Notes under the pieces: generated by a model
What the model was told of the DNA's origin: nothing
The model's input: the letters and a program-made list of their open reading frames with translations, nothing else
Database searches by the model: none
Source: JAAYAY01 sp964429355
Lineage (GTDB): Bacteria; Planctomycetota; Planctomycetia; Pirellulales; Thermoguttaceae
Reading direction: 5' to 3'
DNA length: 12,264 nt
NCBI GenBank assembly: GCA_964429355.1
Contig: CAYSCH010000290.1
Span: 1-12,264, forward strand
Program-made: the position numbers and the translations under genes
Shown here: piece by piece, positions 1 through 7,399 of the stretch
Layout: each line of letters opens with the position of its first letter
Position numbering within the stretch: position 1 is the stretch's first letter

Positions 1-620
1 GGCCGTGTCGTTGTCGCCGTCCGTATCGCGCACCTTGATCGACTCGAATGCAAGGATCTCATACAGTGTTTCGGGCGATTCGGTGCCTGTCGACAGGCCA
101 AACCAGTCGTCGGCCACTTCGATCGTATCGTCGCCGGCCGTGCCCCAGACCTTGGCGATGTCCAGACCGCCATCCGCCCCGGAGCCGCCCGTATGGGAGG
201 CCTCGGCCCGGTAGGAGTCGAAGCCCCGCGCGGTGATCAGGTAGGCGCCGCCCCCGGTGGCCGCATCGAAGAGCTGGGCTTTTGCCGGTTTGGCATGCAA
301 CTCGTCTTTCAAATCGGAATCGACCAGCGAGGCGGTGTCGGTTCCCTCGGAAGCATAGGCGACGACCTGCGCGAAGTCGTGAACCTGCAGGTCGTAGCCC
401 GTGCCGGTCAGGCGGCTCGTCTCCTGCTGGCCTTCGAAAACGTCGTCGCCCGTAGTGCCGAACAGCCGGGCCAGATCGCTACCGCCGGTCGAATAAGCCG
501 TAATGACGTCGAAGAACTTGACCCGATTGTACATCGCTTCGCCGTACATCTTGGCGTACTGTTCCTCGGGTTCCGCCTTGAACTTGTCGTAGCCTTCCGA
601 ATCGTAGAACGTGGCCGCAT
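1..620 (-). repeat. Protein-level tandem repeats in the C-terminal part of the LEPR-XLL metalloprotease
   Basis: Four degenerate units of ~45-60 residues begin near residues 614 (ATFYDS), 660 (DLARLFGT), 706 (DTASLVDS) and ~766 (DIAKVWGT). Each has the pattern hydrophobic - Asp/Gly - Ser/Thr - x - Gly/Asp - x - Asp, then aromatic residues and FD.V.AYA-like or F.S.-like strands. Asp and Gly spacing resembles that of calcium-binding extracellular repeats, but no canonical RTX nonapeptide is present. Further units may follow outside the window. The DNA itself is not obviously repetitive, so these are old, diverged repeats. Confidence 0.6.
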
Positions 621-2454
621 CGTTGCCGCCGTTTCGGGCGTAGACGTGCAACTCCTCGAACCCTTCGACGGTGATCGTGAAGTCGAGGGCCCCGTCGTCG
701 GCGCTGTTCGCGAGGACGGCCACCGTTGCCGAGGCTTCCAGGGTGTCGTGTCCAGGGGAATCATCGAGATTCACCGAGTCGCTGCCGTCTCCGCCGGCAA
801 ACTGGACCGACGTGACATCGCCTTCTGCAAACGCGTACTGAACGTCGTCGATGGTCATCGTCCAGTCGGCGGCGCTGAACTGGAACTGATCGTCGCCACC
901 AGTGCCGAACACCGTCAAGGCCGAGCCGTTTCGTTGGACCAGGTTGGCAATCAGGAGGTCGACGTCGGAACCCGTCCCGGCAAGTTGCACGTACCAGGTC
1001 TGGCCGGCCGTGACTGCCAGATCGATGCGTTGGATCCCGTCGACGAGGGCCGATTCGGCAACAGCCGCCAGATTGTCGCTTTCCAGCGGGTTCTCGTCGT
1101 AGAGCTTGATCGTGACGCCCTCGGAGGCGGCCGACTCGATCGCTTCGAGCGTGGCGATGCCGTCTCGCGCCGCCTGGAACGAGAAGTAAAGACTCTCATC
1201 GGCGAGACTCAAGGCCTCGACCGTGGTAAGATCCACGGTGCCCAGCTCCAACGGGGCCGTCTGCGCGTAGACGACCTTCGCCGTGGTCATGGAGGTGATC
1301 GAGCCGGTGTCGTCGTCCTCGACCGTGACCAGAACCCTGTAGGTGTCGATCGACGTGCTGGTGGGATCCGTGGGAAAGAGATGATTGACGATGAAGTCGG
1401 TTGTTCCCGCCGGCAGCGAGATTTCGTTTGCAGAACCGTCGTACCAGTAGACGGTGAGCGTGAAGGCATCTTCTTCACCCGGGTCGGTGATCGTGCCGGC
1501 AAGGACGGTTTCCGTGCCTGCAACCGCCACGCTCGCCGAGAGACTGGTGACCGTGGGGCGAACGTTCTCCACGTTCACGAGCGTATTGGCCGAGTCGTTC
1601 TCGTCGGTGACGAGGTTGGTGATGGTGACCTTGACGACGCAATTATCGTCCTCGGTGTCGGTCGGATTGTCGTCGGCGTACAGATGGGTGGCCTCAAAGG
1701 TCTCTTCGTCTTCATCGAGGGTGGCCATTGTGTCGGAGGTGCCGTCTCCCCAGTCCACGGTAACGGAATACTTGCCATCGGCATCCCCTGCCGCATACGT
1801 GCCGGTGAGCGTCACCGACTCGCCTTCCTCGATGGTCGTTTCGTCGAGGGCGAGCGATGTGATCTCGAGGGTCGGGACCGCGGCGTAGAGCGTAAGGATC
1901 GCCGTTTCGTCGGTCGAACCGAGGCCTCCGAACATCTGGTCCATGTTGAGCGAGGCGACCATCACCGATCCGGACAGGTAGGAGTGCTCGAGGCCGAGGG
2001 CATGCCCGATTTCGTGGGCGGCAACCAGGACCAGGTCGGAGGCCTCCTCGCCCAGGCCGTTTCCGATTTCCCAGGGGTCAGACTTGTCGAAGGTGATGTT
2101 GCCGGCAAGGGGTTCCTCGTTGATATCGCTGGGGAAGTAGGCGAAGGCGATCGTGTTACCCTCGCCGTCGATCTTACCGAAACTGAACTCGATGCAGTTG
2201 TCTTCGTCGGCCGTGTCGGTTTCCGTGAAGGTGATGTCGGCCGCGTCGGCCCAGGCATCCAGGGCGGTTTCGACGGCGTATCGGAACTGGGCATCCGTCA
2301 GGTCGACACTCGACGGAACCTCATCGATGTAGTAGGTCAGGTCGGCGGACCCCAGGCCGATGCCGTCCCAACCGACGCTGGCGGCCAGGCACTGCCGCCG
2401 CTCCAGGGGTTCCAGATGAAGTCTACGCGCTCTGTTACCATGTTTGCCCATCAT
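1..2454 (-). CDS. LEPR-XLL secreted protein with matrixin-type metalloprotease, PKD-like domain and tandem repeats (C-terminus beyond window)
   Basis: The reading frame on the minus strand is open from 2454 to the window edge (818 codons, no stop), so the gene is 3'-truncated by the window. Residues ~14-23 carry LEPLERRQCL, the planctomycete LEPR-XLL N-terminal motif found on secreted and surface proteins. A matrixin-like domain follows (residues ~25-175): the zinc site HEIGHALGLEH lies at 147-157 (His147, Glu148, His151, His157), with SVM (Met165) as a plausible Met-turn. These residues predict an active zinc endopeptidase. A PKD-like domain contains DWGDGT at 234-239, and a second beta-sandwich stretch follows. 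From ~residue 610 there are tandem ~45-60-residue repeats rich in Asp and Gly (see repeat entry). Start: tandem ATGs at 2454 and 2451; AGGTG is better spaced for 2451. It is divergent from the PQQ-like gene. The substrate is unknown; a role in surface or extracellular proteolysis or adhesion is inferred. Confidence 0.9.
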   Translation of the reverse strand, partial: MMGKHGNRARRLHLEPLERRQCLAASVGWDGIGLGSADLTYYIDEVPSSVDLTDAQFRYAVETALDAWADAADITFTETDTADEDNCIEFSFGKIDGEGNTIAFAYFPSDINEEPLAGNITFDKSDPWEIGNGLGEEASDLVLVAAHEIGHALGLEHSYLSGSVMVASLNMDQMFGGLGSTDETAILTLYAAVPTLEITSLALDETTIEEGESVTLTGTYAAGDADGKYSVTVDWGDGTSDTMATLDEDEETFEATHLYADDNPTDTEDDNCVVKVTITNLVTDENDSANTLVNVENVRPTVTSLSASVAVAGTETVLAGTITDPGEEDAFTLTVYWYDGSANEISLPAGTTDFIVNHLFPTDPTSTSIDTYRVLVTVEDDDTGSITSMTTAKVVYAQTAPLELGTVDLTTVEALSLADESLYFSFQAARDGIATLEAIESAASEGVTIKLYDENPLESDNLAAVAESALVDGIQRIDLAVTAGQTWYVQLAGTGSDVDLLIANLVQRNGSALTVFGTGGDDQFQFSAADWTMTIDDVQYAFAEGDVTSVQFAGGDGSDSVNLDDSPGHDTLEASATVAVLANSADDGALDFTITVEGFEELHVYARNGGNDAATFYDSEGYDKFKAEPEEQYAKMYGEAMYNRVKFFDVITAYSTGGSDLARLFGTTGDDVFEGQQETSRLTGTGYDLQVHDFAQVVAYASEGTDTASLVDSDLKDELHAKPAKAQLFDAATGGGAYLITARGFDSYRAEASHTGGSGADGGLDIAKVWGTAGDDTIEVADDWFGLSTGTESPETLYEILAFESIKVRDTDGDNDTA

Positions 2455-3012
2455 GTCACCTGCGAAGTCTGAGCGGTCCCTGCCAGACGGCCGGGGCCGG
2501 CTCGTCGTGGATCGGAAGAGGAGTGGAAGAGGAGACTCAGCCGCAAGGGGGTCGCTATCGAATGACTCGGTTCAACAGGCCGCCGACCCTTCTTGTACCC
2601 AGAACTGAATGTCGGCCTCCAAGGTATGGGGACCTGTTGGCGTCAAGATTGTCACATGCCACAAATGGGCCGTCCGTCTCTTCCGCTGGTCCGTCACCGC
2701 CGGCCATATCGAGAACTCGAGCGGAGTCTGGCCCTCGGATCAGGGGGCGGGTCTTCCGGGTCTGGCACCCCCGTCTTTGGACCTCCAGGGGGCGGCCCTG
2801 CAGAATCCCGCCCCCCTGCCTTCGGACAGTCGCGTGGCAACACAACTCGGCAGAATGGCGGAGCAACCGGCGTCGTCGCACACCGGTCAGGTTCTCTCAT
2901 CGCATTGCCTTGACACGCTTCCGGCCTGACTTTCTGATGGTAGGAGAGCGATGCGAGGCATTCCTCGAGGGTGTGCGAAGGCGTTGCCAAGGAGCGTTTT
3001 CAGGAGTGCGGT
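2455..3012. other. Divergent intergenic region with G-rich repeats
   Basis: This gene-free stretch separates the minus-strand metalloprotease from the plus-strand propeller gene. CAGGGGGCGG occurs twice in direct orientation (2741-2750 and 2786-2795). The first copy, as GGGGGCGGG (2743-2751), is complementary to CCCGCCCCC (2807-2815), so a GC-rich stem enclosing ~55 nt is possible. A candidate promoter and a leader ORF are listed separately. Open frames across the region have arginine/proline-rich, low-information translations and no recognisable domain, so none is called. Confidence 0.55.
2910..2938 (+). promoter_or_regulatory. Candidate sigma-70-type promoter for the propeller gene
   Basis: A perfect -35 hexamer TTGACA (2910-2915) is followed, after exactly 17 bp, by TCTGAT (2933-2938), which matches the -10 consensus at 4 of 6 positions. 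Transcription would start near 2945. The site sits in the divergent intergenic region and points toward the propeller gene. In GC-rich DNA a perfect TTGACA with ideal spacing is notable, but planctomycete promoter rules are poorly defined. A start near 2945 would remove most of the ribosome-binding site of the leader ORF at 2951, so both calls may not be right. Confidence 0.4.
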
Positions 3013-3016
3013 ATGA
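2951..3016 (+). CDS. Possible 21-residue leader ORF overlapping a downstream start by ATGA
   Basis: ATG at 2951 is preceded by AGGAG (2942-2946) with 4 nt spacing. The ORF encodes 21 basic/hydrophobic residues (starting MRGIPRG). Its TGA (3014-3016) overlaps the ATG at 3013 in an ATGA arrangement, the classic geometry for translational coupling. That 3013 ATG is in frame with the propeller gene and has its own AGGAG (3002-3006). No function is recognised. It is short enough to be chance; the two well-placed Shine-Dalgarno sequences and the ATGA overlap are the only support. Confidence 0.3.
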   Translation: MRGIPRGCAKALPRSVFRSAV

Positions 3017-3126
3017 CAGACTGGAGGACAAACCCGTCAATTTCCCGACGCAGGCAGTTCATGCCCGTCGAGTCGAAATGGCCGGAAGAGGTACCCGTTG
3101 CCTTTTCCGGTTGGAGGCGGCAGGCC

Positions 3127-4344
3127 ATGATTGTCGGCCGATGGCTGGCTTTCTTCGTGGCCGTTGCTGGACAGGTGACTGCCTCAGGCCAAGACAAAGC
3201 GTCCGTTGATTGGCCCGGATGGCGAGGGCCACAGCGCACAGGCATCGCCCTGGAATCCGGGTGGAAGCCATCTTGGCCAGACGCTCCCAAGATCTTGTGG
3301 AGAGCCTCTGTGGGAAAGGGATTCTCCTCCCTGGCCGTCAGCAAGGACCGGGTCTTCACGATGGGCAACGTGGAGGACGTCGACAGCGTTTTCTGCCTCG
3401 ATGCGGAGTCGGGGGAAGTCCTCTGGAGGCATTCTTACCCTTGTCCGTTGACGCCGTTGTCTTACGAAGGGGGTCCAAGCGCTACGCCGACAGTGGACGA
3501 CGAGCGGGTCTATACGCTGAGCAAGTCGGGAGACCTTTTCTGCCTTGATGCTGGAACGGGTAAGGTTCTATGGTCAAAGAAGTTCGACCCGGCTCCTCGT
3601 AAGGAAGGTGATTACCAGGTGGACTGGGGCTATTCCGCATCACCGCTGATCTTGGACGAGAAACTCATCCTGAGTGTCGGTTGGGCGGGTATGGCCTTGA
3701 ACAAAGTCGATGGCACGCCAATCTGGGACAACGGTCCCGGGCGGCCAGGCTACTCCTCACCCGTACCGTTCATGCAGGGCCAGCGTCAGTACCTGGCGAT
3801 ACTCGTCGCCCGTGGTGTCGTGGCCGTTGAAGCGGAAGGCGGCAAGACCGTTTGGACCATCCCATGGCGCACCAATTGGGACCAGAATGCACCTGACATC
3901 GTCACCGCCGATGGAAAACTCTTTATCTCCACAGGGCACGGAGTCGGCTGCGCCCTGTTCGACATCAGCTCCGGCACGCCTGCGGAACTGTGGCGCAACA
4001 AGAACATGCGAAATGAGCTGAGCAGCTCGGTTCTGTGGAACGGGTGCCTGTACGGGTTCGACAACAATCAGCTCACGTGCGTGGACTGGCAGACGGGCGA
4101 GAGTCACTGGTCTGAACGAGGGCTGGGACGGGGCGCACTCGTGCTGGTCAACGGGTATCTTGTCGTCGTTGGCGACAAAGGCCAGTTCATCGTCGCGCCG
4201 GCAACGAGCGACGGCTATCGCCCGCTGGGAGAACCCTGGGCCGTGCTATCGGGGCGATGTTGGACCGCCCCGGCCTTTTCCGGGGGACGGGTGCTCGTTC
4301 GCAACTCCGAGGGCGAGGTCGTGTGCATTGACATGCGGGAGTAA
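3127..4344 (+). CDS. Secreted PQQ-like beta-propeller repeat protein (BamB-like fold)
   Basis: The protein has 405 residues from the chosen start. Residues 1-21 form a signal peptide (Arg5, a hydrophobic core of LAFFVAVAG type, then TASG). The mature N-terminus holds DWPGWRGP (28-35), the usual opening of planctomycete PQQ-like propellers. Blade motifs of the form C-[LV]-D-x2-[ST]-G-x2-x-W recur: 90-100, 139-149, 279-289 (variant) and 318-328. Such proteins act outside the cytoplasm as scaffolds or as quinoprotein-like enzymes; no catalytic PQQ or metal ligands are evident, so a structural or binding role is more likely. Start choice: ATG 3127 follows GGAGG (3113-3117) by 9 nt and gives a normal signal peptide. 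In-frame alternatives are ATG 3061 and ATG 3013. The 3013 start has AGGAG and would add 38 residues including SRRRQF, which is Tat-like but too far from the hydrophobic core. Confidence 0.9.
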   Translation: MIVGRWLAFFVAVAGQVTASGQDKASVDWPGWRGPQRTGIALESGWKPSWPDAPKILWRASVGKGFSSLAVSKDRVFTMGNVEDVDSVFCLDAESGEVLWRHSYPCPLTPLSYEGGPSATPTVDDERVYTLSKSGDLFCLDAGTGKVLWSKKFDPAPRKEGDYQVDWGYSASPLILDEKLILSVGWAGMALNKVDGTPIWDNGPGRPGYSSPVPFMQGQRQYLAILVARGVVAVEAEGGKTVWTIPWRTNWDQNAPDIVTADGKLFISTGHGVGCALFDISSGTPAELWRNKNMRNELSSSVLWNGCLYGFDNNQLTCVDWQTGESHWSERGLGRGALVLVNGYLVVVGDKGQFIVAPATSDGYRPLGEPWAVLSGRCWTAPAFSGGRVLVRNSEGEVVCIDMRE

Positions 4345-4554
4345 TATGTGCGGAGCGATGGCGGGCCTGGCCAATGCCGAACGCATGGGTCAACCATGAC
4401 ATAGACCAAGGACATGTCGTAGATACCCAGTTCCACCAGAGTGGCAAGGACCTTGCCCGTCCAGACGCCGAGCACTCTTGATCCGGTCGGCACACTCCTG
4501 CGATGCCTCGGGAAATGGTGCGCCAAGGCGGAGGAAATCGCCTGGCAGATGATT

Positions 4555-4570
4555 TGGCCTCCAATTTGCA
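4555..4570 (+). promoter_or_regulatory. Candidate sigma-54 (-24/-12) promoter
   Basis: The sequence TGGCCTCCAATTTGCA has the invariant GG (4556-4557) and GC (4568-4569) separated by exactly 10 bp. It also has TGGC at -24 and TTGCA at -12, and matches 9 of the 12 defined positions of TGGCACGNNNNTTGCW. It points toward the sigma-54 activator gene starting at 4790 and would give a ~210-nt leader. Autoregulation of a sigma-54 activator from its own sigma-54 promoter is known in other systems. A single match of this quality can occur by chance. Confidence 0.4.
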
Positions 4571-4765
4571 CTCTTCCGAGCAGGAGGCCGCTCTGCGAAC
4601 GCTCCCTGAAGCAGCGGGGGGCCCTCTTCGCTCTGAAAGAAACAGCTTCGTTCTGTTCCTGTAAGACATTGTGATTACTAAGGTTATGGCCATACGGATG
4701 TCTCTTGTTCAACGAGGTTTCGGCGGACTGTGGGACTCGTACCGCCTCCACTTTTGATTCCTCTG

Positions 4766-4781
4766 CCGTGAAAAATCACGG
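4766..4781. promoter_or_regulatory. Perfect palindrome just upstream of the activator start codon
   Basis: CCGTGA and TCACGG are perfect inverted arms separated by AAAA (CCGTGAAAAATCACGG). The element ends 8 bp before ATG 4790, where a ribosome-binding site would be expected and none is seen. It could be a repressor or activator operator of dimer geometry, or a small RNA hairpin limiting translation. There is no downstream T-run, so it is not an intrinsic terminator. Confidence 0.5.
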
Positions 4782-4832
4782 ATTCTCCCATGATATCTAA
4801 CGGATTACCCATGAATATACACAGGGAGAATC
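4779..4832. repeat. Duplicated start region plus 9-bp inverted repeat
   Basis: ACGGATTCTCCCATGATAT (4779-4797) is repeated imperfectly as ACGGATTACCCATGAATAT (4800-4818), 21 bp later. Each copy contains an in-frame ATG (4790 and 4811). Separately, GATTCTCCC (4781-4789) and GGGAGAATC (4824-4832) form a perfect 9-bp inverted repeat around both start codons, so in RNA both starts would sit in the loop of one hairpin. Confidence 0.5.
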
Positions 4833-6418
4833 TTTCGCCGTACTTTGCCCCTTTCTTGATGGGAGTATGGCGCGAGGCATGCCGGCACATTGAGATTGGC
4901 GAATCAACGGCCACAATCAGCCAAATTTTGTCGGAGCGCATGCCGGTTCAGCGGTGTATCGTGCGCAGGATCGATACGGCACGCTGCTCCCTGGAGACGG
5001 TGGCGGTATCCCCAGCAAGTTCTGCTTTCGCAGCCCGCACGGTCTGCTGCAAAACGCAACTGCAGCAGGTTCGGGAATGGGGTCAGTCGGGAAGAGTTCT
5101 GCAGCGCAATAATGGCCAGTCGACGGACGAGGCTTGGGACATCCTCGTGCCGCCCGGCATCGAAGGCGATGTGCTGGCCGGGCCGCTGGCGGGTCCCGAC
5201 GGGCCCTGCGGTGTGTTGTTGCTCGTCGCTGAGGAGGGACAGGTCTTCGAGGAATGCCACAACTCGATGGTGCAGGCATTGCTGGAACCGTTTTCGGCGG
5301 CGTTGGAAAACGATCACCGGCTCCGCGAGATGGCCGTCATGCAATCGGCCGCGGAAGCCGACAAACGTTCCTTGCTGACCCGCCTGGGCCGGAAAGAAAT
5401 GGCCGACACGGTTGTGGGCGCTGACTCCGGTCTTCGCGCGGTAATCGAGCGAGTGACACTTGTGGCCACGTCGGACGTTCCGGTGCTTGTGCTGGGCGAG
5501 ACGGGTACGGGCAAGGAGTTGATCGCCCGCATGATTCACACCCGATCGTCTCGTGCCGGCGGGCCGTTCCTGAGAATCAATTGCGGTGCAATCCCGTTGG
5601 AATTGATCGATTCGCAGCTCTTTGGACATGAACGGGGCGCCTTCACGGGTGCCCTGGAGACTCGCCAGGGCTGGTTCGAGCGAGCGGACGGCGGAACGCT
5701 TCTCCTGGACGAGATCGGGGAGTTGCCTTTGGAGGCCCAAGTGCGTCTGCTTCGCATCCTTCAGGACGGATGGCTGGAGCGGGTGGGAGGCCAGAATCCG
5801 ATCCACGTCGACGTGCGTATCGTGGCAGCCACGCACCGTGATCTGGCGGCGATGGTCCGGGAGGGGAAGTTCCGGGAAGACCTTTGGTATCGTCTGGCGG
5901 TTTTCCCAATTTTCCTGCCGCCGCTTCGCGACCGGGTTGGAGACATCCCCGAACTGGCTCGGCATCTTGCCGAGCGGGCAGCCGCCCGTTTGGTCTTGCC
6001 CTTCTCGATGCCGTCACCGGAAGACATCCAACTGCTGAGCGCCTATCCTTGGCCGGGGAATATTCGTGAGTTGGCAGCCGTCATCGACCGCGCCGCCATC
6101 CTGGGTAATGGAAAGCGGCTGGAAGTGGCCACGGCTCTTGGTGTCAGCGGCGGCCGAGGTGACGCCTCGCCTGGGGGCATTCCTCCAATGGCCTCCCGCT
6201 CCAACGCCAGGACAGAGATCGTGTCGCTTGCCGAAGCCAACAAGCGCCACATTGAAGCGGCGCTGGCAGCCACTCGCGGCCGGATCGAGGGTCAGCGAGG
6301 CGCGGCAGCTCTCCTGAAGATCAACCCGCACACCCTCCGGGCGAGAATGCGGAAGCTCGGAGTCGACTGGGCACACTTCCGGGAGGACTCAGATGTCGAA
6401 GATTCGATCAGGCCATGA
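4790..6418 (+). CDS. Sigma-54-dependent transcriptional activator (GAF-like sensor, AAA+, Fis-type HTH)
   Basis: This 542-residue bacterial enhancer-binding protein remodels sigma-54 RNA polymerase using ATP. The N-terminal ~36-180 is a GAF-like sensor (weakly conserved, so the call is tentative) followed by a helical linker. The AAA+ domain spans ~207-435: Walker A GETGTGKE (236-243), the sigma-54 contact loop GAFTGA (283-288), Walker B LLLDE (304-308), the arginine-rich FREDLWYRL (361-369) and WPGNIREL (421-428). The C-terminal Fis-type helix-turn-helix is at ~484-526 (AALLKINPHTLRARMRKLG). All motifs needed for ATPase and sigma-54 contact are intact. There is no receiver-domain phosphoacceptor region, so it is likely ligand-controlled, as in the FhlA/NorR class. 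Start: ATG 4790 or in-frame ATG 4811, neither with a ribosome-binding site. It ends 11 bp inside the convergent AraC gene. The target is unknown. Confidence 0.93.
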   Translation: MISNGLPMNIHRENLSPYFAPFLMGVWREACRHIEIGESTATISQILSERMPVQRCIVRRIDTARCSLETVAVSPASSAFAARTVCCKTQLQQVREWGQSGRVLQRNNGQSTDEAWDILVPPGIEGDVLAGPLAGPDGPCGVLLLVAEEGQVFEECHNSMVQALLEPFSAALENDHRLREMAVMQSAAEADKRSLLTRLGRKEMADTVVGADSGLRAVIERVTLVATSDVPVLVLGETGTGKELIARMIHTRSSRAGGPFLRINCGAIPLELIDSQLFGHERGAFTGALETRQGWFERADGGTLLLDEIGELPLEAQVRLLRILQDGWLERVGGQNPIHVDVRIVAATHRDLAAMVREGKFREDLWYRLAVFPIFLPPLRDRVGDIPELARHLAERAAARLVLPFSMPSPEDIQLLSAYPWPGNIRELAAVIDRAAILGNGKRLEVATALGVSGGRGDASPGGIPPMASRSNARTEIVSLAEANKRHIEAALAATRGRIEGQRGAAALLKINPHTLRARMRKLGVDWAHFREDSDVEDSIRP

Positions 6419-7379
6419 AGATTGCGGGGAGGTCTTGATGCCGATAGTCGCCGGGGGCCGAGCCCGTGTATCGTTTGAAGGCCGAGCTGAAGGCCGAAAC
6501 AGAGTCGTAGCCAACTCTCGACGACACCTCCTTCAGGCCGAGGGAGGGATCCTGGAGCAGGCGGGATGCGGTTCGCATCCGATGCTCGCGGAGGTACTGC
6601 ACGGGGGGCATGCCCAGGACCTTTGTGAAAACGGCGGAGAAGGCAGACCGCGACATGTTAGCCCGCTGGGCCAGCGATGCCACGGTCCAATGCTCTTCCG
6701 GCTGGCGGTGGATGAGGGCCAGTGCGGGTCCCAGGTCGCGGTGCAAGAGCCCCTGGAGGGACTCGCAGTTCGCTCCGTCTGATTCTGCCAGATACACGCG
6801 GGCTGCCTGGACCAGCAGCACCTGCGCCAAATGGGAGAGGATCGCGCGGGCGCCGGGACGGCCGGCTGAGACCTCCCGCTCGATCGCGTAGAGAATCACA
6901 CCGAACTCCGACACGTGGTCATGGGTGCTGCGTGCCAAGTGGAGAACCGGTGGCAGAGCGGAATAAAGGGGATGAATTCCGTGACCGTTGAATTCCAGAA
7001 TTCCACCGGTCAGTCCAGTCTGCTCGCCCCCACCTCCGCAGGTAATGATGGTACAGCCGGCGTTCTCCGGTCGGTGCACCAGTTCTTCGATTGCAACGGC
7101 GCCGTTTTCCAGTTGATTTGACAATCGGTATTCGCACGCCGGCGAGAGGGCGACGAAATCGCCTGGTGCGATTGGCACAGCCTCTGTCGTCCCACGGCCA
7201 GTCAGCCAGCATTCACTGCCGGTCAGGACACCGAAAAGGGCGGCATTCTGCGGCACCGACAGCCCCCATGGCGCGGTCAATGCCAGGTTCCCTGCAAAAG
7301 TAACCGGTAACGGAAACGTTGCAAGGAGTTCCGTCAGTGGATCGATTTCTGCACGTTCTCTTGGGCTCATGCTCTTCAT
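6408..7379 (-). CDS. AraC-family transcriptional regulator with N-terminal cupin domain
   Basis: The protein has 323 residues from ATG 7379. The N-terminal ~9-185 matches the cupin sensor found in AraC regulators (Cupin_6 type): it opens DPLTELLATF, then APWGLSVP, ECWLTG and APGDFVALSP, and binds a small effector in relatives. The C-terminal ~213-315 contains two helix-turn-helices: TVASLAQRANMSRSAFSAVF and the characteristic VSSRVGYDSVSAFSSAFKR, followed by the GSAPGDYR signature end. The frame stays open to ATG 7514, but those 45 extra codons look unlike protein and cover an inverted repeat that could be an operator. In relatives the cupin begins within ~10 residues of Met, so 7379 (or ATG 7370) is preferred. 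Its last 11 bp overlap the sigma-54 activator gene on the other strand. The effector and target genes are unknown. Confidence 0.92.
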   Translation of the reverse strand: MKSMSPRERAEIDPLTELLATFPLPVTFAGNLALTAPWGLSVPQNAALFGVLTGSECWLTGRGTTEAVPIAPGDFVALSPACEYRLSNQLENGAVAIEELVHRPENAGCTIITCGGGGEQTGLTGGILEFNGHGIHPLYSALPPVLHLARSTHDHVSEFGVILYAIEREVSAGRPGARAILSHLAQVLLVQAARVYLAESDGANCESLQGLLHRDLGPALALIHRQPEEHWTVASLAQRANMSRSAFSAVFTKVLGMPPVQYLREHRMRTASRLLQDPSLGLKEVSSRVGYDSVSAFSSAFKRYTGSAPGDYRHQDLPAIFMA

Positions 7380-7399
7380 GGGACGAGAAGAACCGGAAT

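Larger units (their letters stand above)
4345..4789. other. Gene-free stretch upstream of the sigma-54 activator
   Basis: No convincing gene lies here. The minus-strand frames that cross it (to ~4693 and ~4751) also run into the propeller gene, and their translations show no recognisable domain. No hairpin plus T-run follows the propeller stop. A candidate sigma-54 promoter (4555-4570) and a palindrome (4766-4781) are listed separately. A weak hairpin AACAG/CTGTT lies around 4640-4660. Confidence 0.5.

Noticed and set aside
193..2472. A 759-codon open frame on the plus strand
   Set aside because: It is the antisense shadow of the minus-strand LEPR-XLL metalloprotease, whose translation has LEPR, HExxHxxGxxH and PKD motifs; the plus reading has none.
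3037..3066. Tat signal (SRRRQF) for the propeller protein
   Set aside because: The hydrophobic core starts about 25 residues after the arginines, too far for a normal Tat signal, and the ATG 3127 start gives an ordinary Sec-type signal.
2523..3209. A 228-codon plus-strand frame between the metalloprotease and the propeller
   Set aside because: The translation is Arg/Pro-rich without recognisable motifs, and it overlaps the signal peptide of the propeller in another frame.
4483..4500. A second sigma-54-like site (GGCAC...TGC)
   Set aside because: The GG-GC spacing is 9 instead of 10 bp, which normally abolishes sigma-54 recognition.
4187..4751. Two overlapping minus-strand frames of ~170 codons
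   Set aside because: They run into the 3' end of the propeller gene, have no ribosome-binding site or domain, and resemble chance frames. A decayed gene cannot be excluded.
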